Source of the DNA: an uncultured Clostridia bacterium
GTDB taxonomy: Bacteria; Bacillota; Clostridia; Christensenellales; UBA1242
DNA: 38,634 bases
Assembly: GCA_944349925.1 (NCBI GenBank)
Contig: CALVNT010000027.1
Location: forward strand, 1 to 38,634
Direction of reading: 5' to 3'
Shown here: positions 1 to 7,684 of the stretch, piece by piece
Numbering within the stretch: position 1 is the first letter of the stretch
Layout: each line of letters begins with the position of its first letter
Translations under genes and position numbers: made by a program
The notes under the pieces: model-generated
Told to the model about the DNA's origin: nothing
What the model saw: the letters and a program-made list of their open reading frames with translations, nothing else
The model's database searches: none

Positions 1-1142
1 GAAATTAAAGCTTGTCCGCAAGGCTTGTCGCAAATAAGTTCTGCGTATTTTACTAGTGTTGCACTATAAGTTGGTTGGTCAGCATTTTGTCTCAAAATTC
101 TTCCATCTTCTCCTTCCAGCCATTTCCAATCGCAAAGCTCATGAAGCGTAAAATCATTTGTATTTAATAAATACATTTTGTCATCATCGACAAATCTATC
201 AGCAACTACAGGGATACCATTGTGAGTTATAGTTTTATAGCCCCCTTCAAGGGTCATAACATCAATATTTCTCTTGCAAGCAGAGAGATATTTTTGATAA
301 GCTCTTCTAACTTTTGCAGAAGTAGATATAAAATTAATTTGTGAATCGTGATTAAATTCAAGTTCGTCAATTGCTTCTTGAATAACTTGATCTGAAATTT
401 CTTGAGCCTGTTCAGGTGAAGAAATATAAGGTTTAAGCCAAGGATAAGTTGTCTTGCTTACGCCATAGATTGAAGTTTCGGTTGAATTAAAGATTTTTCC
501 AAGCCCGCTAATTTCAAATCCTTTAGAGCCTTGAACATAAACTTTGTCGCCACTATTTACAGTAGCAGATCCTTCAAAAGTAAATGTTTTATTTTCTCTA
601 TCAACATAAATAACTTTAAGTTGACTTGCAGTTTTTGATTCTCCGGTATAAATATCAACAAGCATTCCTTCAATAAGATTGTTTACTTTATCACAAGTAA
701 CAACATTTGCTGAAGCGCTAGAAACAGTTGCAAGCAATCCTGTCCCATCACCATAAAGCATTCTGCCTAAGTTGAAAGCACTTGCCTTTACAAGACCTTC
801 CATTTCATCAGAAAGAAGGTTAACAAAAGCACCCATATTGTTTGCAGAAGCTCTTATAGCTTTGTCAGAAAGTTCAATTTTTCCATATAAGTTTTTAAGA
901 TCTGCTCTAAATTGAACATAGCTATTTCCAGAAGATTTAGGCAAAGAAGCAGTTTCACTTCCAGCGCCAATACCTCCGTTAATTCCAAAAGGTGCAAGCT
1001 TTATGATTTCTTTACCCCAAACATCTTTACTTGACCTTTTTATTTTTGCTAAAAGTGGATTGGCGTTTACATTAAGCTGGTTTGCAACAACGCCAAGGTA
1101 AACATTTTTAAGAGCACTTTCAGCAGAAGTTAAAGTTACCAT
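1..1142 (-). CDS. phage major capsid protein (3' end outside window)
   Basis: About 380 codons are open on the minus strand from an ATG at 1142 to the window edge, preceded by AGGAGA with a 5-nt spacer. The translation starts MVTLTSAESALKNVYLGV and carries stretches typical of HK97-fold capsid proteins of Clostridia phages: INGGIGAGSETASLPK, then KNLYGKIELSDKAIRAS, then DEMEGLVKASAFNLGRMLYG. No protease or delta domain is visible at the N-terminus; a separate scaffold gene lies just upstream, as in phages that use a free scaffold. The last visible residues (about 380) are near the normal end for such proteins, so only a few residues are probably missing. It is the last visible gene of a minus-strand head operon. 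The assignment rests on remembered family motifs and gene order. Confidence 0.85.
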   Translation of the reverse strand, partial: MVTLTSAESALKNVYLGVVANQLNVNANPLLAKIKRSSKDVWGKEIIKLAPFGINGGIGAGSETASLPKSSGNSYVQFRADLKNLYGKIELSDKAIRASANNMGAFVNLLSDEMEGLVKASAFNLGRMLYGDGTGLLATVSSASANVVTCDKVNNLIEGMLVDIYTGESKTASQLKVIYVDRENKTFTFEGSATVNSGDKVYVQGSKGFEISGLGKIFNSTETSIYGVSKTTYPWLKPYISSPEQAQEISDQVIQEAIDELEFNHDSQINFISTSAKVRRAYQKYLSACKRNIDVMTLEGGYKTITHNGIPVVADRFVDDDKMYLLNTNDFTLHELCDWKWLEGEDGRILRQNADQPTYSATLVKYAELICDKPCGQALI

Positions 1143-1214
1143 AATTATCTCCTTTTTAAATAATTTAATGTTTTTTATAGTGTTATAATTAAAAATAATG
1201 TCGAAATCAATAAA

Positions 1215-1874
1215 TTAACTAAACATCTTGTTTATAATTTCTTTAGCTTCGGCTAAGGAAGACGGAGTGTCAAAATCTACACTTGACACTCTTTCCCCGC
1301 CTTGAGAAGAAATGACATAAGGTGTTTGTTGCTTAGCAAGGTCATTAAGATAATCTTGAATAATTTGATTTCGAACTTGACTGTCCGATAATATATACTT
1401 ATTTACAATCGGATCACTTTCTTTTTGTTTTGAACTTGTAATATGATCCAAAACCACCCTAGCCCAAGCGACTTGGTAAGGGTCTTGCGAAGAAGAATCT
1501 ACTTTTTGTTTAATTTCTTCTTCAAAATTTTTTGCATCAGCATTTGCTTCAAGGAACAGAGCTAAATCTTCATTTGGTAAATTTTCTGATGATGTGGCCT
1601 CAGTAAAATTCTCATTATTTTTTTGCTCCACCATATCAGTAGAATTTTCAGTTAAATTTTGCTCCATTTTATCTCTTTGCAACTGGCTTAGCAGTTGGCA
1701 CTTTTTGGTAAATTCACTTTGCAGATTGTTATAGGCCTCTAACAACTTATCCGCACTTTTGAATTTCCCCAAATTGCCTTGAGAGCCGACCTCACTCACA
1801 GCCCCTTCTTCGTTTGTTATGTTTATAACATTTGCCGGTTCAATAGTCGGTTGTTCTCTGTTTTCTTCTTCCAT
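1215..1874 (-). CDS. phage scaffolding protein
   Basis: This 219-residue protein is acidic and Asn/Gln/Glu-rich, with no enzyme motif. A central segment (GKFKSADKLLEAYNNLQSEF, about residues 37-56), continuing into a predicted coiled coil, matches the usual capsid-scaffold pattern in which a K-F-x-S-x-x-x-L-x-x-A-Y-x-x-L-Q signature precedes a helical rod. The start at 1874 is chosen because GGAGG lies 5 nt upstream; the reading frame also opens with a TTG at 1886, but the ribosome site then falls inside it. The portal stop ends at 1876, so the two genes are 1 nt apart and probably translationally coupled. It sits between portal and capsid genes, the standard position for a scaffold, and should act inside the procapsid. 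Confidence 0.75.
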   Translation of the reverse strand: MEEENREQPTIEPANVINITNEEGAVSEVGSQGNLGKFKSADKLLEAYNNLQSEFTKKCQLLSQLQRDKMEQNLTENSTDMVEQKNNENFTEATSSENLPNEDLALFLEANADAKNFEEEIKQKVDSSSQDPYQVAWARVVLDHITSSKQKESDPIVNKYILSDSQVRNQIIQDYLNDLAKQQTPYVISSQGGERVSSVDFDTPSSLAEAKEIINKMFS

Positions 1875-1875
1875 A

Positions 1876-3720
1876 TTATCCTCCAATTTGATTTTTGTGT
1901 TCTCTTATATGTTGCAGAAAAACATCTTCAATTTTATTGTTTTTTTGTCTTGCATTTTCATAATCTTGACCAAGCATAAACGAAATATGCTCATTAAGAT
2001 GCAATTTATGGTCATCAATTTCCATAACTTTGCAGACTACTCCATCAAGCATTTTAAGATTTTCGTTATCAGCTTTATTAATGTGAAGTTCATTTACATC
2101 AAGAGCATTTTCCCAAATACCCATACCAAGCATTTCAAGCACTTTGCTTTTCATTCTGTTTGATAATTTGCCTTCTTCATTTTCTAAAATTCCATTTTCT
2201 AAAAGTTTAAAAATCATATCTCTTTTTTGCAATGGCGAGTTTAAATTATCAGTTTGAGCTGAAAGACAAATATCATCACTTGTGATATCCGAGCCAGAAA
2301 AATAAAACATTTCAATTTGTCCATTTTCGCCAACAATTTTTGCTAGACGAGGAAAAAGTGCAAACTGTTTATATAGACGAAGAATAAATTGGGCTATCTT
2401 TTTTGTCGCCTCTTTTAAACTTTCACTTGTTGCATTAAGTCTTTCTTCATCTTGACTAATCATAAGTTCCAAAGCAGTTCCACTGATATTAGCAGATGCA
2501 TAGTCACTACCTAAAGTTTCACTCACTCCACTGATTTTAGAAAACTCACTAAGAAGTTTGTCTTCTTCACTTTCTATACCACTTGGAATAGACTCACCTT
2601 CCAAAAATTTTGGAGCAACAGAACCTTGCCTATACACTAGAACTTTGCCCGGGGATAATCCTTCATCTTCGAGATTGTCAAGGTCAACAGAACCATCTTC
2701 GACGCTTAGCACTCCCATTGAAAGACGATTTACAAATTCGTGTTTTCGATTTTTAATTGCGTTGTATGCCCTTTGCACAGGAATAAGTCTTTCAATAATG
2801 CTTGTTCCCCAGAAACAGCCGGGCTCTTGCGTACAAGTTTGTTTTATAAAAGGAAAATCTCTTTGCCCATCACAACCATTTTTATAAGGCAAAGCACCGT
2901 CATAAACAAGTTTATCCCCAGCGATTATTAAAAGCCTTCCATCAGGATAATCAGCACTTGGTCTTATATATTTTTCGATTACTATTGCGCTATTACTTTT
3001 GCTTCTTTCAATAATTTTTGGTACAGTACCATTAAAGCCCAATCCACCAACGCCATCACTATAACTATCTAACGAGAAAGTATTTACTTTTTTGCCTTCA
3101 ACTTCAACATTATACATTTGTTTTATTTGATCAACACTATAGGCTTTTGCATGAATAATACTTTGACATTCATCAATGCTTTCACAAACTGGAGAGTCTG
3201 GATAAATTTCAAAAGGACTAACAACAGAAACTTCAATTTCTCCACTTTTTATTTCTTTTCCTTTCTCGTCCTTTCCAACAACTGTTCCTTTGTTTGCATT
3301 CCAGCCCACTTTATAGAAAACAGTTCCGCAAACTTCTGCCCATTTGATTGCTTTATTTGATAGGTCAGTTAAATTTAGTTTGTTACTCACCGACTGATAG
3401 ATTTTTTTTGCAACTTTTGCAGATTGTTTATCCCTTTCATCATTTGTAGCAGGCACAATAGATATTTCAGGCTTAATTTTAGATAACTTAGAATAACGGA
3501 TATCAAAAATTGGAGCTATATGATTAAATACCTCGCGCTCTTGCCAAAAGAATTGTTTTTCGGTTTCTTCTATACCAGCAAACCCCACATTGCAAAATTG
3601 ATTTCCCATAAGAAAATTCATATTCATTTTCCAAATAAGGTCAAAACTGCGTCTAGCGTTAGCTCTTTGTGAAAAATCATCTAAAATTTCTTTAACTAAT
3701 TTATCTTGTTCTTTTTTCAT
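1876..3720 (-). CDS. phage portal protein (P22-like)
   Basis: A 614-residue protein, within the size range of P22-type portals, which form the dodecameric DNA-entry ring at one capsid vertex. The N-terminal half has the family feel of a helical start (NFLMGNQF), then VFNHIAPIFDIRYSKLSKIKP and an AIKWAEVCGTVFYKVGW strand-helix region. The middle holds CFWGTSIIERLIPVQRAYNA followed by KNRKHEFVNRLSMGV, a conserved portal segment, and SGTALELMISQDEERL lies further on. The ATG overlaps the previous gene's stop by 4 nt (ATGA) and GAGGA precedes it. The next gene downstream is the scaffold. No frameshift or stop interrupts it, so it looks intact and selected. Confidence 0.85.
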   Translation of the reverse strand: MKKEQDKLVKEILDDFSQRANARRSFDLIWKMNMNFLMGNQFCNVGFAGIEETEKQFFWQEREVFNHIAPIFDIRYSKLSKIKPEISIVPATNDERDKQSAKVAKKIYQSVSNKLNLTDLSNKAIKWAEVCGTVFYKVGWNANKGTVVGKDEKGKEIKSGEIEVSVVSPFEIYPDSPVCESIDECQSIIHAKAYSVDQIKQMYNVEVEGKKVNTFSLDSYSDGVGGLGFNGTVPKIIERSKSNSAIVIEKYIRPSADYPDGRLLIIAGDKLVYDGALPYKNGCDGQRDFPFIKQTCTQEPGCFWGTSIIERLIPVQRAYNAIKNRKHEFVNRLSMGVLSVEDGSVDLDNLEDEGLSPGKVLVYRQGSVAPKFLEGESIPSGIESEEDKLLSEFSKISGVSETLGSDYASANISGTALELMISQDEERLNATSESLKEATKKIAQFILRLYKQFALFPRLAKIVGENGQIEMFYFSGSDITSDDICLSAQTDNLNSPLQKRDMIFKLLENGILENEEGKLSNRMKSKVLEMLGMGIWENALDVNELHINKADNENLKMLDGVVCKVMEIDDHKLHLNEHISFMLGQDYENARQKNNKIEDVFLQHIREHKNQIGG

Positions 3721-3947
3721 AATTTTTCCTCACTAATTTTTTTCAACTTTTTTCCATACTTAAATGGACTTTCAATAGGCTTTGGTGTTTGCATTTTAGC
3801 AAGAGCTTCATACATTTGTTTAAGACAATCTTGACAAAAACACAAATCATGTTTAAAAATACCTTTAGTTGCAAAAGAGTATTTGGCCCAATTAGAGCAA
3901 CCTGAAAAATCACATTTAGTCAAAGTTTTACACTCACAAACCTTCAT
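3717..3947 (-). CDS. small Cys-rich protein of the head module
   Basis: A 76-residue protein of unknown function lying between the small-terminase-like gene and the portal. It has seven cysteines in the first half, arranged as CEC, C and C (KCDFSGCSNW), then CFCQDC. This suggests a small zinc-binding fold (zinc-ribbon or treble-clef-like). The C-terminal third is basic (KYGKKLKKI). The second ATG at 3947 is preferred because AGGAGG is then 6 nt upstream; a preceding in-frame ATG at 3950 leaves only 3 nt. It overlaps both neighbours (17 nt or less with the gene upstream, 4 nt with portal), so it belongs to the same operon. Such zinc proteins are often found beside phage packaging genes, but a specific role cannot be assigned. 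Confidence 0.65.
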   Translation of the reverse strand: MKVCECKTLTKCDFSGCSNWAKYSFATKGIFKHDLCFCQDCLKQMYEALAKMQTPKPIESPFKYGKKLKKISEEKL

Positions 3948-4221
3948 CATTTTCCTCCTTTAAAAGTTTTAGAAGTCGCTTTTGTTCTTCTTCTAGCTCT
4001 TCATCACTCATCATTGCGATTTTTTCTTGATAAGTTTTGTAATATCTATCTAGCAAAATTTTCACTGCGCTTACATCTGGCGAGAAATGTTTTTTGGTAA
4101 CCTTTTTTTTGATTAAGACCTGTTCGCCCTCTTCTAAGCTATATTCCTCGACAACCTCGTTTGCACAATAGCCTAAAGCCTTTTTTAAAAGAGCCTTTTT
4201 TATTTTGTCTTCATCGTTCAC
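3934..4221 (-). CDS. small-terminase-like / phage packaging-associated protein
   Basis: First gene of the head operon, about 95 residues. The motif KKALGYCANEVVEEY followed by KKKVTKKHFSPDVSAVKILL resembles a family of short proteins that sit immediately before large terminase genes in Clostridia phages; these carry the pattern ALGY...E...KRKVTK...PPD.AAIKLLL and are probably small terminase subunits or parts of them. The C-terminus is a charged helix (MSDEELEEEQKRLLKLL). The start is uncertain: ATG at 4233 has GGAGG inside its own reading frame, ATG at 4224 is only 2 nt from that site, and the GTG at 4221 has 5-nt spacing and is used here. No large terminase gene follows or precedes it in the window. 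Confidence 0.6.
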   Translation of the reverse strand: MNDEDKIKKALLKKALGYCANEVVEEYSLEEGEQVLIKKKVTKKHFSPDVSAVKILLDRYYKTYQEKIAMMSDEELEEEQKRLLKLLKEENDEGL

Positions 4222-4250
4222 CATAACCTCCATAGCGACTTTCTAGGCGT

Positions 4251-4280
4251 ATTATAAAAACAAAAATAGAGAGGTTTCAA
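4251..4280 (-). promoter_or_regulatory. sigma-A promoter of the head module
   Basis: On the minus strand TTGAAA (4280-4275) and TATAAT (4256-4251) are separated by 18 bp. Transcription would start near 4244, about 20 nt before the first gene of the capsid operon. This is a near-consensus housekeeping promoter, which means the visible first gene is the true 5' end of the transcription unit. Confidence 0.7.
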
Positions 4281-4361
4281 ATCTTACTGCCACAAATTTC
4301 AAAAAATTGTAACACCCTAAGAAAAAATGCCTAAACTGATATTGTAGAGGACAAAAGATAA

Positions 4362-5117
4362 ATGGAAAAGTTTTTACAATACGATAAATTGAGTTATTTT
4401 TATCAAACAAAAGAAAGCGAGATTCACGCCCTAAACGATGTAAATTTTTTTGTAGAGCAAAAAAGCTTTGCCTCAATAGTAGGCCCAAGTGGTTGCGGAA
4501 AAACAACAATGCTTTCACTGACCGCAGGATTGCTCGAACCATCTAGTGGAGAAATAAAACTAGGTGGCAAAAAAATAGAAAAAAATGATTCACGAATTGG
4601 TTATATGTTTCAACGGGACCATTTATTTGAGTGGCGAACGATATGGCAAAATATAATTTTAGGACTAGAAATACAAAAAAAGCACAAGGACGCAAAAGCG
4701 CTTGCGCTAGCCGAGGAACTGCTCAAAAAATATGAACTCTACGGATTTAAAAATAAAAAACCTCGTCAACTTAGCGGAGGAATGCGACAAAGAGTAGCAC
4801 TAATAAGAACCCTAGTGCTCAATCCCTCACTCTTGTTGCTTGACGAACCATTTTCAGCCTTAGATTTTCAGACGCGACTAAATGTATGCGACGATGTTTA
4901 TCAAATAATAAAAAGTGAAGAAAAGACAGCGCTCTTAGTAACGCATGATATTTCAGAAGCACTAAGTATGTCAGATAAAATTGTAATTTTATCTTCACGA
5001 CCAGCGACTGTAAAAAAAGAACTTGAAATAAGTTTTGAAGGTACAACTCCGCTAAAGAAACGCGAGGACAAAAATTTTGGCAAGTATTTTGAAATGATTT
5101 GGAGAAACCTTAGCTAA
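4362..5117 (+). CDS. ABC transporter ATP-binding protein, Ssu/Tau/nitrate family
   Basis: A 251-residue ATPase of the family that powers uptake of nitrate, sulfonates, taurine or thiamine precursors. Walker A is GPSGCGKTT (residues 41-49), the signature LSGGMRQRV follows, then Walker B LLLLDEPFSALD and the H-loop VTHD. The Q-loop region reads MFQRDHLFEWRTIWQN, whose L-x-W-x-T-I-x-x-N pattern is characteristic of this subfamily. GAGGA lies upstream of the ATG. The stop overlaps the permease start (TAATG). No periplasmic-type binding protein is present nearby, so the substrate cannot be assigned; the missing lipoprotein may be encoded elsewhere. It sits divergently from the phage head operon. 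Confidence 0.92.
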   Translation: MEKFLQYDKLSYFYQTKESEIHALNDVNFFVEQKSFASIVGPSGCGKTTMLSLTAGLLEPSSGEIKLGGKKIEKNDSRIGYMFQRDHLFEWRTIWQNIILGLEIQKKHKDAKALALAEELLKKYELYGFKNKKPRQLSGGMRQRVALIRTLVLNPSLLLLDEPFSALDFQTRLNVCDDVYQIIKSEEKTALLVTHDISEALSMSDKIVILSSRPATVKKELEISFEGTTPLKKREDKNFGKYFEMIWRNLS

Positions 5118-5920
5118 TGAAAACAAAAATAAATTACTCAAAAGCCCATGCAAAATATTTGAAAAATTTAAAGACAGAAAAAATAATAATAGCGTTTTGG
5201 CAAATAGTGGTAATTGTTGGTTTTCTAGGATTGTGGCAACTACTTGCTGATACAGGCGCAATAGATCCATTCTTTTTTTCCAGCCCGTCTAGAATATTTC
5301 AAACAATAATAGAACTAGGACAGAGCGGAACACTATTTTTGCATATATGGACATCATTATATGAAACAATAATCGGCTTTTTGCTTGCAACAGTAATAGG
5401 AGTATTTATAGCGATACTACTTTGGTGGAGCGAAAGATTGCGCAAGGTAATGGAACCATACCTAATAATATTAAACAGCTTGCCTAAGATAGCGTTAGGG
5501 CCAATGATAATATTATGGGTTGGTTCAGGAACAAGCGCAACAATAGTGATGTGCGTGCTAATTTGTATAGTAATAACGATAATATCTATGCTAAATGCAT
5601 TCATTTCATGTGACAAAGATAAAATATTGTTAATGAAATCAATGCACGCAAGTAAGTGGCAAATACTTTTCAAACTCATCTTGCCAAATGCACTGCCCGA
5701 CTTTATATCCGTTTTAAAAATCAATGTTGGCATGAGTTGGGTAGGAACCATAATGGGCGAATACCTTTCAAGTAAAGCAGGACTAGGTTACCTTATAAAT
5801 TATGGAAGCCAAGTATTGCAGTTAGATATAGTAATGGCAAGTATCGTAATATTGTGTATACTTGCAGCAGGAATGTATGCTATTGTTTTGCCATTTGAAA
5901 AAAGAGCAAAAAGAAATTAA
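5117..5920 (+). CDS. ABC transporter permease, Ssu/Tau/nitrate family
   Basis: A 267-residue inner-membrane protein with about six hydrophobic segments. It partners the ATPase gene, with which it overlaps by one base. The cytoplasmic EAA-type coupling loop is visible as ILFKLILPNALPDFISVL, and the following GMSWVGTIMGEYLSSKAGLG is characteristic of SsuC/TauC/ThiX-type permeases (A-W-x-x-x-x-x-E-x-x-x-x-x-x-G-L-G). The N-terminus is basic before the first membrane helix. Its TAA stop overlaps the TAA of the convergent YkvI-like gene within one TTAA, leaving no intergenic space. Substrate unknown; thiamine precursors, sulfonates or similar small organics are all possible. Confidence 0.9.
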   Translation: MKTKINYSKAHAKYLKNLKTEKIIIAFWQIVVIVGFLGLWQLLADTGAIDPFFFSSPSRIFQTIIELGQSGTLFLHIWTSLYETIIGFLLATVIGVFIAILLWWSERLRKVMEPYLIILNSLPKIALGPMIILWVGSGTSATIVMCVLICIVITIISMLNAFISCDKDKILLMKSMHASKWQILFKLILPNALPDFISVLKINVGMSWVGTIMGEYLSSKAGLGYLINYGSQVLQLDIVMASIVILCILAAGMYAIVLPFEKRAKRN

Positions 5921-6885
5921 GTTTTTTTATAAAATTCAAAAAGCAATGATAATAACAAAAGTATAGATAACACACTGGCAATAGGCTCAAGATAACAAAC
6001 TATAAAACTAAAACCTAGCAAACTTAAAAGCAAAGGCAGGACTACGCTAATAAAAAATAAAAAATATTTATTTTTGATTTTATCTTTTAAAGAAATTGCA
6101 AAATTATAGGTAAGAGCAAAAAGCGTAGTTGACGCGCCCAAGAATATAACAAACCTTAAAGCAACTTTTTGCCAACTAGAAAAGATTGCCAAAAACGGCA
6201 TGTCAAAGTCAAAACTGTCTTGATTTTGAAGTAAAATGAAATTTGCAAAAAACAAGATAAGCATAAGCACGAATGCCGAGAAAAAGGCAACTCGTGCCTT
6301 TTGCTTTTTAGAAAGGGACTGACCTAAACTTGCAATAACAACACTGCTATTTGCAGTATTTAAAGTACAATATAAAATGCTATAAAAAAGTGATGTAAAA
6401 GGTAGCGACGAAGAACTTGCTACAGAAGAAGTATTTTTACAAGAGAAAAGCAGAAGTAAAAATAATAAAATCATAAAAGGTACAAAAAGTTTATTGAATT
6501 TATTGAAAATTGTAAGCCCCTTTTGCAAAATCATTATACAAACTAAAATAATAAACACGATTAAAAATATATTAAAAATTTGTTTAGTAGAAAAACATTG
6601 CCTTATACACGCAAACATTGCAGAAGAAAAAATAACACAAACGCATAAATTTAAAATAAGAAAAATTTTCGAATTTTTAACTTTTAAAGCGACCTTTTGC
6701 CCGACGCCTAACAAGAAACGAAAAATAAAGAAAAAGGATATAAAAGCAACAAAAATAGCAAGATAAGACCATTGTCCAAACCTTGAGAAAAAAACAATGA
6801 TTTCTTTACCGCTGAAAAAACCACACCCCAGCACAGTGCCAACAAGCGTCAAAAATATGCCAAATTCACTAGCCACAAAATACAT
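5917..6885 (-). CDS. YkvI-type membrane transporter
   Basis: A 322-residue protein with about ten hydrophobic helices. The N-terminal FGIFLTLVGTVLGCGFFSGKE fits the G-x-x-x-G-x-G-F-x-S-G-x-E motif of the YkvI family, relatives of amino-acid transporters of the APC/NSS type with an unwound first helix. Charged loops are short and mostly basic, as expected for a cytoplasmic-membrane permease. No good ribosome binding site precedes the ATG at 6885. A TAATAA box with a weak -35 ends directly at the ATG, so the mRNA could be leaderless, or the start could be misjudged. It converges on the ABC permease with overlapping stop codons and diverges from the small Cys-rich gene only 40 bp away. Substrate unknown. 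Confidence 0.75.
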   Translation of the reverse strand: MYFVASEFGIFLTLVGTVLGCGFFSGKEIIVFFSRFGQWSYLAIFVAFISFFFIFRFLLGVGQKVALKVKNSKIFLILNLCVCVIFSSAMFACIRQCFSTKQIFNIFLIVFIILVCIMILQKGLTIFNKFNKLFVPFMILLFLLLLFSCKNTSSVASSSSLPFTSLFYSILYCTLNTANSSVVIASLGQSLSKKQKARVAFFSAFVLMLILFFANFILLQNQDSFDFDMPFLAIFSSWQKVALRFVIFLGASTTLFALTYNFAISLKDKIKNKYFLFFISVVLPLLLSLLGFSFIVCYLEPIASVLSILLLLSLLFEFYKKT

Positions 6886-6925
6886 TTATTACGAAAAAAA
6901 ATAAAAATAACTAAAAGGAGGAAAA

Positions 6926-7144
6926 ATGTTTACAAATTATTATAGACAAGGTTCGTTTGTGGACCTTCGCTCATGCCATAATTGTTTTAATGGTTGCCTA
7001 TTTCCTTCACCTTCATTTTGTTGTCCGTCATTTTGCTCATCTACATGCCCATGCTCTCAATGCCCACCAAATATTTGTCCTAATATAAACACAATATATT
7101 TTTTGACAGGTGCACTACTTGGTAGTTGCTATTTTAGACGATAA
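6926..7144 (+). CDS. 11-cysteine miniprotein with hydrophobic C-terminus
   Basis: A 72-residue protein not recognised as any family. It has eleven cysteines, most as CHNC, FCCPSFC, STCPCSQC and PNIC, followed by a short hydrophobic tail INTIYFLTGALLGSCYF ending in RR, which could be one membrane anchor. A perfect AGGAGG precedes the ATG by 5 nt, so it is probably translated. It has no signal peptide. Cys/Pro/Ser-rich spacing like this could bind metal or iron-sulfur clusters, or form disulfides in a spore-coat or envelope protein; this is inference only. It stands alone, followed by the A/T repeat and a terminator at 7374-7424. Confidence 0.6.
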   Translation: MFTNYYRQGSFVDLRSCHNCFNGCLFPSPSFCCPSFCSSTCPCSQCPPNICPNINTIYFLTGALLGSCYFRR

Positions 7145-7204
7145 AACTAAAGAAAAATGTAGAAAAAGCAAAATTATATATAGAATATAGATTTAGAAAT
7201 AAAA

Positions 7205-7345
7205 ATTAAAAAATATAAAAAAAATTAAAAAAATATTAAATAAAATTAAAAAATATTAAATAAAATTAAAAAATATTAAAAAATATTAAATAAAATTAAA
7301 AAATATTAAATAAAATAAAATATTAAAAAAAATAACAAAAATATT
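7205..7345 (+). repeat. A/T-only tandem repeat, 20-bp unit
   Basis: The unit taaaattaaaaaatattaaa occurs exactly at 7241-7260, 7261-7280 and 7291-7310, with degenerate copies on both sides and a half unit between. The block contains essentially no G or C. It lies between the Cys-rich gene and the terminator at 7374-7424 and has no coding potential. The purine/pyrimidine strand asymmetry is strong. Confidence 0.85.
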
Positions 7346-7373
7346 AAAAAAATCTTGAAATTAAAAACAAATA

Positions 7374-7424
7374 AAAAAGAGAACTTTAAATGAGCATGTT
7401 TGCTCAAATTAAGCTCTCTTTTTA
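7374..7424. terminator. bidirectional terminator
   Basis: A long hairpin pairs AAAGAGA...TTAA...TGAGCA with TGCTCA...TTAAG..TCTCTTT around a TGTT-type loop, and has T-runs at both ends. It can terminate the plus-strand Cys-rich gene and the minus-strand coiled-coil gene, whose stop is at 7433. Confidence 0.85.
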
Positions 7425-7432
7425 TTAAATAT

Positions 7433-7684
7433 CTATAAATTATTTTTGCTTTTCAAGTCTTTTGCTTTTTCTTTTAATTGCGATACTTCTTTTGCTAAAT
7501 TTTCATACATTAAAACACTTTTATTCATTTCATCTTGAATTTCTTGCGACAAACTTTGCATATTTTTTGCGCGACTGATAATTTCTTCTCTTTGGAAATC
7601 TAATGCCTCTAAATCTTTTAATTTTTCTTGTAGCAAAGCATCAATTTTGACCCATTCTTCCAATTTTTCTTTATTATCTTTCAT
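7433..7684 (-). CDS. small coiled-coil protein
   Basis: An 83-residue, highly charged protein predicted to be one long coiled coil (heptad pattern in LQEKLKDLEALDFQREEII and YENLAKEVSQLKEKAKDLK). It has no cysteines, no signal peptide and no membrane segment. The ATG lies 9 nt after a GGAGG embedded in the 3' end of the LRR gene, with which it overlaps by 11 nt, so the two are co-transcribed and probably translationally coupled. It may be a binding partner or structural accessory of the LRR protein. No family recognised. Confidence 0.65.
   Translation of the reverse strand: MKDNKEKLEEWVKIDALLQEKLKDLEALDFQREEIISRAKNMQSLSQEIQDEMNKSVLMYENLAKEVSQLKEKAKDLKSKNNL

Noticed and set aside
1779..2163. 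Plus-strand coding sequences within the portal/scaffold region
   Set aside because: They are antisense to well-supported minus-strand phage genes and lack ribosome sites or family motifs. The same applies to other antisense frames over ileS, topA and hslU.
4234..4361. Riboswitch (for example TPP) before the ABC transporter
   Set aside because: The 100-nt gap has no recognisable aptamer motifs and is mostly the promoter of the divergent head operon.
7205..7345. CRISPR array
   Set aside because: The repeats are contiguous, low-complexity A/T units without spacers, and no cas gene is present.
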